Below, piece after piece: positions 19,524-27,339 of a stretch of DNA of 64,000 nt (positions within the stretch are counted from its first letter, which is position 1; every line of letters begins with the position of its first letter). The translations under genes were made by a program, and so were the position numbers. The DNA comes from Pseudomonas haemolytica. GTDB taxonomy: Bacteria > Pseudomonadota > Gammaproteobacteria > Pseudomonadales > Pseudomonadaceae. The stretch lies in assembly GCF_009659625.1 (NCBI RefSeq), contig NZ_VOIW01000006.1:310001-374000 (forward strand). Reading direction: 5' to 3'. The notes under the pieces were generated by a model that saw only the letters and a list, made by a program, of their open reading frames with translations, had not been told where the DNA came from and did no database searches.

Positions 19524-20099
19524 TTATTGAGCTGGGAAGGCATTGCGCGACAACCAGGCCAGGTACGCCTGCAGGTCCGGCGGCCAGTGCGCGATTTTGT
19601 TGGAAAAGTCGGCCCGATCCTGGGCAAACAGCGCGCGCGAAGCGTCTTCGAACCCCGGCAGGTCGCCGCCGATGGCGCTCATGAAACGATAGCTGGCTTC
19701 CTTGGCCTGGCGCACCTGATCAGCGCTGGCGTGGGCTGTGCGCGCCTCATCCACCAGGCGACGCAAAGCAGCCGAAGCACCGCCGCGCTGCTGGGCGAGC
19801 CATTCCCAATGGCGCGGCAACAAGGTGACTTCACGGGCGACCACGCCCAACTTCGGGCGACCCACCGAGGGCGTAGCGGGCGGCTCGTCGTCGATGTCGG
19901 CCTGTGCGGGTGACTGCGGCGTATAGCCCGCCGGCCAAGGGTAGTCGACCTGCATGCCGGTGGCATCATCGAAAACCAGCAAGCTACCGGCGGGCAACGC
20001 TTGATCGGCAAGGGCCGTGGCGACTTCGGGATAAGTACCGGCAGCAATGCGCTGATGACCTGCGAAAGCGCTGCACAAGGGAGGATTTTGCGTAGGCAT
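19524..20099 (-). CDS. DUF2239 family protein
   Basis: A 191-residue cytoplasmic protein with no signal peptide or membrane segment. The central GRPKLGVVAREVTLLPRHWE and GGASAALRRLVDEAR stretches are the DUF2239 signature as I remember it. The start of that block resembles a small DNA-binding ribbon/helix region, but no biochemical role is established to my knowledge. It heads the probable DUF2239-MATE-MFS operon. A conserved partner upstream of two exporters suggests a sensor or stress function; that is inference. The upstream promoter carries two TTACCCGGGTT boxes placed like operators. The ATG at 20099 has only a weak GGGT as ribosome site. Confidence 0.85.
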   Translation of the reverse strand: MPTQNPPLCSAFAGHQRIAAGTYPEVATALADQALPAGSLLVFDDATGMQVDYPWPAGYTPQSPAQADIDDEPPATPSVGRPKLGVVAREVTLLPRHWEWLAQQRGGASAALRRLVDEARTAHASADQVRQAKEASYRFMSAIGGDLPGFEDASRALFAQDRADFSNKIAHWPPDLQAYLAWLSRNAFPAQ

Positions 20100-20105
20100 G
20101 ATTTA

Positions 20106-20164
20106 TTACCCGGGTTTTATTTGTTTTACCCGGGTTATATTAGTCAGTAATTTGCGGATTGCAA
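20106..20164 (-). promoter_or_regulatory. Promoter with two CCCGGG operator boxes upstream of DUF2239-MATE operon
   Basis: On the minus strand TTGCAA (20164-20159), 16 bases, then TAATAT (20142-20137) form a plausible sigma-70 promoter. Directly downstream are two copies of TTACCCGGGTT (plus-strand 20106-20116 and 20126-20136), each with the palindrome ACCCGGGT, 20 bases apart, or about two helical turns. Boxes at the transcription start suit a repressor. The regulator is not encoded next door. Confidence 0.6.
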
Positions 20165-20173
20165 GGCCCTGGA

Positions 20174-20821
20174 TTAACGTGCGACCAACACGGCCAGTTC
20201 TTCACGAGTGTTGCTGATGACAGCACCCGCCTTGAGCATCTCATTCACCGCCTGTACACCGCCCTCCTCGCTGATGCTGCGGCACGCCGGCAGATGCAGG
20301 ACCACTTGCAGGCCGGCCTCGAGCAGTTGCAATGCGGTGGTCTTGACGCAGTAATCCAGGGCCAGCCCACCGACAATCACACGGCCCACGCCCTGGGCCT
20401 TGAGGTACTCGATGACGCCGGTGGACAGTTTGTCGTGCAGGTCGTGGTAGCAGGCGCCGTAGGGGTGCAGGTCGGGCTCGACGCCTTTCCAGATGAAGTA
20501 GTCGTAGTCATAGGGCGTGGGCAGCTCGTCGAGCAAGGTGAAACCCTCGGTACCTGGCACGCAGTGGCTGACCCACGTGACATCGGCGTGGGGCAGCCCG
20601 GTGGGTTGCAGCATCTCGCTGTGCTGCGCGACCACCCAGGGTGCATGCGGGGTGTGGGCGTCCTTGCTGCCGATGCGATGGCCGGCAAGGCTGGCCATGA
20701 AGTTGAGCTCGGCGCCAATACGGTCGCCACCGGCCACCGGCAACTCGTTGGGGCATAGCGGTGTGAAGCTCTTCTGGGCGTCGACATCGAATGAAGCGAT
20801 GGCGGTTTTCTCAAGGGTCAT
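20174..20821 (-). CDS. pncA: Nicotinamidase (pyrazinamidase)
   Basis: A 215-residue cysteine hydrolase of the isochorismatase-like superfamily that deamidates nicotinamide to nicotinate for NAD salvage in the cytoplasm. Visible catalytic landmarks: Asp in FDVDAQKSFTP (residue ~12), Lys in WKGVEPD (~112) and the nucleophile Cys in LALDYCVKTTA (~157). Metal-ligand His/Asp positions appear in the GSKDAHTPH region (~53). Length fits bacterial PncA. The ATG at 20821 follows GGAGAG at good spacing. The gene stands alone between the CCCGGG promoter (downstream) and a REPIN (upstream). A TACTTTTTTAA motif 30 bases upstream resembles elements in the mtlE/mtlR gap. Confidence 0.9.
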   Translation of the reverse strand: MTLEKTAIASFDVDAQKSFTPLCPNELPVAGGDRIGAELNFMASLAGHRIGSKDAHTPHAPWVVAQHSEMLQPTGLPHADVTWVSHCVPGTEGFTLLDELPTPYDYDYFIWKGVEPDLHPYGACYHDLHDKLSTGVIEYLKAQGVGRVIVGGLALDYCVKTTALQLLEAGLQVVLHLPACRSISEEGGVQAVNEMLKAGAVISNTREELAVLVAR

Positions 20822-20906
20822 GATGACTCTCCGGTGGCCTGGGGCGGTCTACTTTTTTAATCGAAGCTTTGCTGATCAGCCACGAAGTCATGAACAATAA
20901 AGATCG

Positions 20907-20999
20907 AATGTGGGAGGGGGCTTGCTCCCGATAGCAGTGTTTCAGCCACATATTCAGTGACTGACACGCCGCTATCGGGAGCAAGCCCCCTCCCACATT
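20907..20999. repeat. REPIN: paired inverted REP sequences
   Basis: AATGTGGGAGGGGGCTTGCT at 20907-20926 continues to GATAGC at 20935 and is exactly inverted at 20971-20999, with a 35-base spacer. This is the classic two-REP element of P. fluorescens, mobilised by a RAYT transposase encoded elsewhere. It lies between two same-strand genes and could form a strong transcript hairpin. Confidence 0.93.
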
Positions 21000-21017
21000 T
21001 TTGAACGGTAGATGACT

Positions 21018-21791
21018 TTAGTTCATCCAGTTGCCGCCATCCACGTTATAAGTCTGGGCGACTACGTAATCGGCTTCCTTCGACGCCAGGAAGATCGCCA
21101 TGCCGGTCAGGTCTTCAGCAGTCCCCATCCGCCCGAACGGCACCCCATCCCCTACCCGCTTTTTCTTCTCCCCAGGCGCCAAACCTTCATGCTTGGCAAA
21201 CAGCGCGTCCACCCCATCCCAGTGCTCGCCGTCCACTACCCCCGGGGCGATTGCGTTGACGTTGATGCCCTGCTTGATCAGGTTCAGCCCCGCGGATTGC
21301 GTCAGGCTGATCACCGCCGCCTTGGTCGCGCAGTAGACCGCCACCAACGGCTCGCCCCGCCGTCCGGCCTGGCTGGCCATATTGATGATCTTGCCGCCAT
21401 GGCCCTGGCTGATCATCTGCCGGGCTGCGGCCTGGAGAGTGAACAGAGTGCCGGCGACGTTGATCGAGAACAGCCGCTCAAAGCTGTCGCGGGTGATGTC
21501 GACGATGGGCGCCAGGTCAAACAGCGCGGCGTTGTTGATCAGGATATCCAGCTTGCCGGCATGGGCCACCACTGCGGCGATTGCGGCGTCGATGGAGGCT
21601 TGGTCGGTGACGTCCATCGCCACGGCGTAGGCCTGGGGCCCCAGGTCGGTGGCGGTGGCCTGTGCCCGTTGCAGGTTGATGTCGGCAATGGCAACGGTGG
21701 CGCCTTCAGCGATGTAGGCCTGGGCAAACGCACGGCCAATACCCCGCGCCGATCCAGTGATCAGCGCGCTTTTACCTTCGAGTCGTTTCAT
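21018..21791 (-). CDS. smoS: SDR-family sorbitol (L-iditol 2-) dehydrogenase, SmoS-like
   Basis: A 257-residue classical short-chain dehydrogenase. The NAD-binding TGSARGIG is at ~13, the NNAA structural motif at ~90, catalytic Ser in NMASQAGRR and YCATK at ~153-157. The sequence recalls Rhodobacter sphaeroides SmoS closely, including ALFDLAPIV, VVDGEHWDGVDA and the C-terminal AQTYNVDGGNWM. Known reaction: NAD-dependent oxidation of sorbitol to fructose, also galactitol and L-iditol. The ATG is 18 bases after the mtlE stop with AGGAC as ribosome site, so mtlE-smoS is an operon, probably under MtlR. No mannitol dehydrogenase or sugar kinase gene follows; a REPIN and pncA come next. Confidence 0.88.
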   Translation of the reverse strand: MKRLEGKSALITGSARGIGRAFAQAYIAEGATVAIADINLQRAQATATDLGPQAYAVAMDVTDQASIDAAIAAVVAHAGKLDILINNAALFDLAPIVDITRDSFERLFSINVAGTLFTLQAAARQMISQGHGGKIINMASQAGRRGEPLVAVYCATKAAVISLTQSAGLNLIKQGINVNAIAPGVVDGEHWDGVDALFAKHEGLAPGEKKKRVGDGVPFGRMGTAEDLTGMAIFLASKEADYVVAQTYNVDGGNWMN

Positions 21792-21809
21792 GTGGGCGTC
21801 CTGTAAACG

Positions 21810-23120
21810 TTATTTCGGGTAGCCGGCGCGCTTCATCTCGCGCTCGGTGCTGGACTGCGCCTGCTGCAATGCCTGGTCAACCGACATACCGCCGGTGAGT
21901 GCCGCTGAGAACAGCTTGCCGACAGAGGTGCCGATGGCCTGGAACTCGGGGATGGTCACGTACTGGATACCCACGTACGGCACCGGTTTGGCCGAAGGGT
22001 GCGCGGGGTCGGCGTGTTTCATCATCTCCAGAGTCACCTGGGCAAACGGCGCGGCCTGCAAGTACGCCGCGTTATAGGTGGACTGGCGCGTGCCCGGCGG
22101 TACGTTGGTGACGCCTTCTTTCTCGGCGACCAGTTTGATGTAGTCCTTGGACGTCGCCCAACTGATGAAAGCCTTGGCGGCATCCTTGTGCCTGGAGGTG
22201 GCCGGGATCGCCAGGGACCAGGCGTAGAGCCAGGAAGAACCCTTGTCGGTGACTTCGGTGGGCGCTGCGGCGAAACCTACGCTGTCGGCGACTTTGCTCT
22301 GGCTTTTATCGGTGGTGAAGGAGCCGGCAACACTGGCATCCACCCAGATCGCACACTTGCCGCTGTTGAACAGCGCCAGGGTCTCGTTGAAGCCATTGCT
22401 GGAAGCGCCCGGCGGGCCATATTGCTTGAGGGTGTTGACGTAGAAATTGGCGGCCGCGGTCCATTCGGGGCTGGTCAGTTCGGGCTGCCATTGCTCGTCG
22501 AACCAGCGGGCGCCGAACGCGTTGGCCATGGTGCTCAGCAGGGCGATGTTCTCGCCCCAACCGGCCTTGCCACGCAGGCACAGGCCGTACTGGTCTTTGT
22601 CCTTGGCGGTAAGCTTGGCAGCGAACTCACCCAGTTCAGTCCAGGTGGGGTGTGACGGCATGCTCAGGCCGGCTTGCTTGAACAGGTCGGTGCGGTAGTA
22701 GGTGACGGTACTTTCGCCGTAGAACGGCAAGGCATACAACGTGTTGTTGACCGACAGGCCCTGGCGCACCGAGGGGAAGATGTCCTCGATGTCGTAGTCG
22801 GCCGGCAGTTGGGTCAATGGTTCCAGCCAGTGCTTGGCACCCCACAACGGGGTTTCGTAGGTGCCGATGGTGAGCACGTCGAACTGCCCGCCCTGGGTGG
22901 CGATGTCAGTAGTAAGGCGCTGGCGCAACACGTTTTCTTCCAGTACGACCCATTTGAGCTTGATATCCGGATGCTGCGCTTCGAACACCTTGGACAGGCG
23001 TTGCATGCGGATCATGTCACTGTTGTTGACCGTGGCGATGGTGACAGTGTCAGCGGCGTAGCTGGGTATGGCCAGGGCCAGGCCGGTCAGCAGGAACAGT
23101 GCTTGCGGGAGCTTGAACAT
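21810..23120 (-). CDS. mtlE: Polyol (mannitol/sorbitol) ABC transporter substrate-binding protein
   Basis: Start chosen at ATG 23120 (AGGTGG eight bases upstream), giving 436 residues, the length I recall for P. fluorescens MtlE. The GTG 12 bases earlier falls inside the ribosome site. A signal peptide ends at PSYAA (~22). The mature protein starts DTVTIATVNNSDMIRMQ and contains FDVLTIGTYETPLW, hallmarks of the SmoE/MtlE branch of family-1 solute-binding proteins. It binds polyols in the periplasm. It is divergent from mtlR and followed directly by smoS. The usual membrane components (mtlF, mtlG) and ATPase (mtlK) are absent, so uptake would need permeases encoded elsewhere. Confidence 0.88.
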   Translation of the reverse strand: MFKLPQALFLLTGLALAIPSYAADTVTIATVNNSDMIRMQRLSKVFEAQHPDIKLKWVVLEENVLRQRLTTDIATQGGQFDVLTIGTYETPLWGAKHWLEPLTQLPADYDIEDIFPSVRQGLSVNNTLYALPFYGESTVTYYRTDLFKQAGLSMPSHPTWTELGEFAAKLTAKDKDQYGLCLRGKAGWGENIALLSTMANAFGARWFDEQWQPELTSPEWTAAANFYVNTLKQYGPPGASSNGFNETLALFNSGKCAIWVDASVAGSFTTDKSQSKVADSVGFAAAPTEVTDKGSSWLYAWSLAIPATSRHKDAAKAFISWATSKDYIKLVAEKEGVTNVPPGTRQSTYNAAYLQAAPFAQVTLEMMKHADPAHPSAKPVPYVGIQYVTIPEFQAIGTSVGKLFSAALTGGMSVDQALQQAQSSTEREMKRAGYPK

Positions 23121-23209
23121 GGCGGTTTCCACCTGTTGTTTTTGTTGTTGAGCAGCGATTACAGCAGCTTGGCCAGGCCCTCACAAACGCCTGGCGAATG
23201 CGCGGCTGA

Positions 23210-23245
23210 TACTTTTTTAACCTCACGCCCAGGATCAAAAAAGTA
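23210..23245. promoter_or_regulatory. Inverted TACTTTTTT/AAAAAAGTA pair in the mtlE-mtlR gap
   Basis: TACTTTTTT at 23210-23218 and its exact inverse AAAAAAGTA at 23237-23245 lie in the 210-base divergent region, nearer mtlE. Placement suits an operator for the AraC-type MtlR or an A/T-tract element. The binding protein is not known from sequence. Confidence 0.35.
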
Positions 23246-23330
23246 CCAGTGCCAGGTGAAACCGGGAGTAGCGCACTGATTGCCAGTGCGCGTATTTTGA
23301 GGCCATCGCACACCTACAAGAGGCAGCACC

Positions 23331-24257
23331 ATGCCCGTCAGCCGCGCTACCCTGTTCGAGCACCGCCCTGCGGAACTTGAAGTGATCCTGCCCGAACCGG
23401 ACCACTGCTTCCGGTGGTTTGAACATGACTACCCCTATGAACTGGCGCGCTGGAACCATCACCCCGAATTCGAAATCCACCTGATCCGCCAAGGCAGCGG
23501 CAAGCTGGTGGCAGGCGACTATATCGGTGCCTTCAGCGCCGGCCATGTCGCCCTGATCGGACCTGACCTGCCCCACGACTGGATCGGCGACCTGGCGCCC
23601 GGCGAATACCTGAGCGGCCGCGATGTGGTACTGCAATTCGACGGCGCCGCCCTCCTCGCCCTGCGCAACACCCTGCCGGAACTCGGCGATTTACAGCCGC
23701 TGTTTGAACAGGCGCGACGTGGCGTTGAATTTACCGGGGAGACCGCTGCAAACGCAGCAAGGCTGATGGAAGCCATCGGCAGCGCCCACGGCCTGCAACG
23801 CCTGATCCTGTTCCTGCAATTGCTCGATACCCTGAAGAACGCCCCGCCGCCACAGGCCAAGGCCCTGGCCAGCCCGTGCTACGCACCGACCCTGGACGCG
23901 CGCAGTGCCGAACGCATCAACAGGGCTTTCGATTACCTTATGCGGGAGCTGACCGGCGATGTGCGCCTGTCGGAGATTGCCCGGCAATTGGAGATGAGCG
24001 AACCGGGCTTCTCGCGTTTCTTCAAGCGCAACACCGGCCACGGTTTTATCGACCTGATGCGCAAGTTCCGCGTGCAACGTGCCTGCCGGTTGTTGCTGCA
24101 AAGTGAGATGTCAGTGGCGGATATCTGCTTTGAGGTGGGCTACGCCAACCTGTCCAATTTCAACCGCCACTTTCGCATCGAAATGCACCAGACGCCGAGC
24201 GAATACCGGCGGCAGACCGCGATGCATTTATTCAGCCCCATCGCCAAGCTCGCCTAA
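23331..24257 (+). CDS. mtlR: AraC-family regulator of polyol utilisation
   Basis: A 308-residue regulator with an N-terminal cupin-like sensor domain (HHPEFEIHLIRQGSGKLV, then DLPHDW) and a C-terminal pair of helix-turn-helix motifs (VRLSEIARQLEMSEPGFSRF and SVADICFEVGYANLSNF). It ends with the AraC signature FRIEMHQTPSEYRR. Divergent placement next to mtlE and overall sequence identify it as the mannitol/sorbitol/arabitol-responsive activator MtlR described in P. fluorescens. ATG at 23331 is preceded by AGAGG. Its last codon overlaps the convergent kinase gene by 4 bases. The likely target is the mtlE-smoS promoter in the shared 210-base gap. Confidence 0.88.
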   Translation: MPVSRATLFEHRPAELEVILPEPDHCFRWFEHDYPYELARWNHHPEFEIHLIRQGSGKLVAGDYIGAFSAGHVALIGPDLPHDWIGDLAPGEYLSGRDVVLQFDGAALLALRNTLPELGDLQPLFEQARRGVEFTGETAANAARLMEAIGSAHGLQRLILFLQLLDTLKNAPPPQAKALASPCYAPTLDARSAERINRAFDYLMRELTGDVRLSEIARQLEMSEPGFSRFFKRNTGHGFIDLMRKFRVQRACRLLLQSEMSVADICFEVGYANLSNFNRHFRIEMHQTPSEYRRQTAMHLFSPIAKLA

Positions 24258-25054
24258 TGAGCCAGTGCCTGTTGCGCAAGGTGCGCAACCCGCAACTCAA
24301 TCTCGGCGCGCTCGCGCTCCTGGTCTTCCAGAAACCAGGCTGCGGACAACCCGGCGTGGGCCACCACCCATTGCAGCACGCGCGTGCGCGACAGGCCCGC
24401 CGCCTGGGTGATGACCTCGACCTGGCGGCTGAAACGCTGCGGGTTGCTACAGGTGGGTAAATCCGGATTGCAGATCAGGTTGACGTAGTCGTAGCCGCGC
24501 TCACCCATCACCCGCTTTGGATCAATCGCCAGCCAGCCTCGGGGGCCAAAGTCGAGGATATTGTCGTGATGGATATCACCGTGCAGCACCACCACATCCT
24601 GCGGTGCCGCCAACAATGTGCGGGCCACTGTCGCGCAGTCGCGTAGCACCCCACCCTCGCGCTCGGCGGCGCGCCACAAGGACTTGAACCATTCGTCCAG
24701 CCCAAGCAAGCCCTCGGGCGGTGACGCACGGGGCTCATGCAGCCGGGCCACGGTGGCGCAGGCGATCCGGCTGGCTTCGTCGTCCTGGCCATTGAGGGCC
24801 ATATGCATCAACGAGCCCTGGCCGGTGGCCCGCTCCATCAATACGGCGGTGTGGTCATGGGCAAACACCTGCGCCGCGCCGTCACCTGCCCACCAGCTCA
24901 GCAGGCGGCCGCCGAGCTTTTCTTCAGGGGTATGAGCAATTTTCAACATCGCCGGCACGCCTTGCCAGCGCACCGGCAGGAGGTGACTGCCAGGCGTGAC
25001 GATGGGCTCGCCATCGGCACTCAGTTTCCAGGCGTGCAGGTAGTGATCGAACAT
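24254..25054 (-). CDS. Aminoglycoside/hydroxyurea-type antibiotic kinase-like protein (APH(6)/StrB family)
   Basis: Start at ATG 25054 directly after GGAGGACCTCT, giving 266 residues; a longer upstream frame lacks such a site. The protein has a kinase-like fold: an ATP-lobe segment LPVRWQGVPAMLKIAH, the catalytic loop HGDIHHDNIL (~167) and the metal-binding WLAIDPKR (~184). These are the Brenner-type motifs of the APH(6)/streptomycin-6-kinase family. Such chromosomal homologues are common in Pseudomonas, and their resistance role is often weak or untested. Convergent with mtlR (4-base overlap) and divergent from tsx. Confidence 0.82.
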   Translation of the reverse strand: MFDHYLHAWKLSADGEPIVTPGSHLLPVRWQGVPAMLKIAHTPEEKLGGRLLSWWAGDGAAQVFAHDHTAVLMERATGQGSLMHMALNGQDDEASRIACATVARLHEPRASPPEGLLGLDEWFKSLWRAAEREGGVLRDCATVARTLLAAPQDVVVLHGDIHHDNILDFGPRGWLAIDPKRVMGERGYDYVNLICNPDLPTCSNPQRFSRQVEVITQAAGLSRTRVLQWVVAHAGLSAAWFLEDQERERAEIELRVAHLAQQALAH

Positions 25055-25155
25055 AGAGGTCCTCCAATCGGTGGTGCAGAAGGATGACAGGTAACACGCT
25101 GGTTTTCTGACCAAAACGTCGACTAATCCGCCTTTTTTCTAAACAGTTCAAGCCA

Positions 25156-25215
25156 TTGACACAAGTTGGTACAACCTGTGCAAACGTTTGCGGAACGAAC
25201 TTGACCACCAAGTTC
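25156..25215 (+). promoter_or_regulatory. tsx promoter with PurR-like operator
   Basis: TTGACA (25156-25161) is an exact -35 box. Where the -10 would fall lies the perfect palindrome GCAAACGTTTGC (25180-25191), the core of the PurR consensus ACGCAAACGTTTGCGT. A second inverted repeat, GAACTTG-5 bases-CAAGTTC (25197-25215), follows, and a CCCGTT/AACGGG hairpin lies at 25223-25236 before the tsx ribosome site. A LacI/PurR-type repressor is strongly suggested. Confidence 0.7.
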
Positions 25216-25265
25216 ACTTCTACCCGTTAAAACGGGCTTCAACCGCGTACGAATAAGGATTTTCA

Positions 25266-26216
25266 ATGCACCCTACCTCAAGGCCCCGCGCTTGCTTTGG
25301 TGTTTCCTTGCTACTGGCCGCCGTTACGGGAGTACTCAGTGCACCCATTTTGGCGCAGGAAAAGCCCGTGGATGACTCAGCACAGGGCGAAACCCTCAGC
25401 CCTGAGGCCAATCCCCCGGCGAAAAAAGGCGTCTATCTGTCGGAATGGTTCAATCAGGACCTGACGCTGATCGGCAGCAAAGACATCAGCTTCGGCCCCA
25501 AGCCCCAGGATGACGTCTACCTGGAGTACGAGTACTTCGGGCGCAAAGGGCCCTTTGAGTTGTACGGCTATATCGACGTACCGAAGATCCTCACCATCGG
25601 TAACAGCAATGACAAGGGCGTGTGGGACCATGGCTCGCCGGTGTTCATGGAGCATGAACCGCGGATCTCCATCGACTACCTGGCAGGCCGCAGCCTGGCG
25701 ATTGGCCCATTCAAGGAATGGTATGTGGCCTTTGACTGGATCTACGACCACGGCAGCCGCAAGGAAAACCGCGCCAACACTCTGTACAGCGGCCTGGGCA
25801 CCGATATCGATACCCACTCGCGGGTCAACCTGTCGGCCAACTTCTACGGGCGCTACCAGTGGGAAAACTACGGCGCCAGCAATGAATATTCCTGGGATGG
25901 CTACCGTGCGCAGATGAAGTACATCGTACCCATCGGCAAGTTCGACAACGGTGCCTCGCTGACCTACATCGGTTTCACCAACTACGATTTCGGTTCAGAC
26001 CTGCACAAGGACAACCCGGCGCGCACCGCCAATTCCCTGGTGGCCACCAATGTGTTGCTGTACTCGTTCACCCACCTGCGCTTTACCCTGGTCGGTCGTT
26101 ATTTTCATAACGGCGGCAACTGGGAGGACGGCAGCGAGTTGAATTTCGGCGAAGGCAACTTCCGCGCCCGCTCCGACGGCTGGGGCTACTACGCCGGCGT
26201 GGGATACCAATTCTGA
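25266..26216 (+). CDS. Tsx-like nucleoside-specific outer-membrane channel
   Basis: A 316-residue exported beta-barrel. The signal peptide (GVSLLLAAVTGVLSAPILAQ) is followed by a polar stretch, and from residue ~58 the Tsx pattern appears: WFNQDLTLIGSKDISFGP, then YLEYEYFGRKGPFELYGYID. Amphipathic strands alternate to a C-terminal aromatic, YYAGVGYQF. Tsx channels admit nucleosides across the outer membrane and also serve phages and albicidin. ATG at 25266 follows AAGGAT. The gene is 14 bases before the NUP-family gene, so the two form a nucleoside-scavenging operon behind the PurR-like operator. Confidence in the family is high; in substrate, moderate. Confidence 0.85.
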   Translation: MHPTSRPRACFGVSLLLAAVTGVLSAPILAQEKPVDDSAQGETLSPEANPPAKKGVYLSEWFNQDLTLIGSKDISFGPKPQDDVYLEYEYFGRKGPFELYGYIDVPKILTIGNSNDKGVWDHGSPVFMEHEPRISIDYLAGRSLAIGPFKEWYVAFDWIYDHGSRKENRANTLYSGLGTDIDTHSRVNLSANFYGRYQWENYGASNEYSWDGYRAQMKYIVPIGKFDNGASLTYIGFTNYDFGSDLHKDNPARTANSLVATNVLLYSFTHLRFTLVGRYFHNGGNWEDGSELNFGEGNFRARSDGWGYYAGVGYQF

Positions 26217-26230
26217 TCAAGGAGCTGTAG

Positions 26231-27262
26231 ATGAAAGCACTGACCCGTATGTCGCTGGCCGTCGGCCTGGCCCTGCTGCCCCATTTGGTGCTGGCGGATA
26301 ACCCGGCGCCGATCAAACCCAAGGTGATGCTGATCACCATGTTCGCCCCCGAGGCGCAAACCTGGATCGACCGCCTGGAGCTCAAGCAAGAAGTGCGTGT
26401 GCCAGGCTTGTCTGCCGAGTACCCGGTGATTCGCTGCAACACCCAGGACGTGTGCCTGCTGGTGACCGGCATGGGCCAGACCAACGCTGCCGCGTCAACA
26501 CTGGCGTTAGCCCTGTCACCCAAGTTCGACCTGCGCCAGAGCTACTTCCTGATCGCCGGGATTGCGGGCATCAGCCCCAAGCACGGCACCATCGGTACCG
26601 CGGCCTGGGCCCATTACCTGGTGGAGTTCGGCACCCAGTGGGAGCTGGATTCACGGGATGCACCCAAGGATTGGCCGACCGGCTATACCGGTATCAATAC
26701 CAAGGGCCCCAACGAAAAACCACCGCTGGACTACAAGACCGAAGTGTTTGAGCTCAACCCCAAGCTGCAAGCCAAGGCATTTGCCTTGTCGCACACGGTG
26801 GAGCTGACGGAAAGCAAGGAGTCTACCGCCTGGCGCAAACACTACCCCGCCGCCCCGGCCAATCAGCCGCCGCAAGTCACGCGTTGCGATACCCTGGCGG
26901 GCAACACCTGGTTTTCCGGCACTCGCCTGAGCGAACGCGCCGAAGTCTGGACCAAATTGCTCACCGACAATAAAGGCGAATACTGCACCACTCAGCAAGA
27001 AGACAATTCCACCTATGAAGCGCTGCTGCGTGCCAGCCGCGAAGGCTTGGTGGATATCCAGCGCCTGGCCGTGGTGCGCGCGGGCTCAGACTTTGACCGG
27101 CCTTATCCTGGCTACAGTGAAGTAGACAATCTGCTCAAGTATGCGGACCAGGGCGGGTTCGTGCCGGCGTTGGAAAACCTGTATCGCACGGGCAATCCGT
27201 TGGTCCAGGCGATTGTGAAGAACTGGTCGGCGTGGGAAAAAGGCGTACCCGAGGTCGAGTGA
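26231..27262 (+). CDS. NUP-family purine nucleoside permease/binding protein
   Basis: A 343-residue exported protein. The signal peptide MKALTRMSLAVGLALLPHLVLA precedes a nucleoside-phosphorylase-like fold: PKVMLITMFAPEAQTW, VCLLVTGMGQTNAA, YFLIAGIAGISPKHGTIG, and the late VVRAGSDFDRPYPG. This matches the NUP family (fungal purine nucleoside permease and its bacterial periplasmic relatives). There is no run of membrane helices, so permease is a historical name. A periplasmic nucleoside-binding or phosphorylase-like role is more likely (inference). It is transcribed with the Tsx channel 14 bases upstream. Confidence 0.85.
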   Translation: MKALTRMSLAVGLALLPHLVLADNPAPIKPKVMLITMFAPEAQTWIDRLELKQEVRVPGLSAEYPVIRCNTQDVCLLVTGMGQTNAAASTLALALSPKFDLRQSYFLIAGIAGISPKHGTIGTAAWAHYLVEFGTQWELDSRDAPKDWPTGYTGINTKGPNEKPPLDYKTEVFELNPKLQAKAFALSHTVELTESKESTAWRKHYPAAPANQPPQVTRCDTLAGNTWFSGTRLSERAEVWTKLLTDNKGEYCTTQQEDNSTYEALLRASREGLVDIQRLAVVRAGSDFDRPYPGYSEVDNLLKYADQGGFVPALENLYRTGNPLVQAIVKNWSAWEKGVPEVE

Positions 27263-27298
27263 AGACTGGCCGCCGCCAAGCGAACTGTTTTTACTTAT

Positions 27299-27330
27299 CC
27301 TGCAGGCACCGGATTACCCGGGCCTGCAGG
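27299..27330. terminator. Strong hairpin between the NUP gene and metallothionein gene
   Basis: CCTGCAGGC at 27299-27307 pairs with GCCTGCAGG at 27322-27330, with a further CCGG/CCGG inner pairing. It separates two converging genes and could end transcription from either side. It lacks a clear T-run on either strand, so the terminator role is inferred. Confidence 0.45.
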
Positions 27331-27339
27331 TCGATCATG

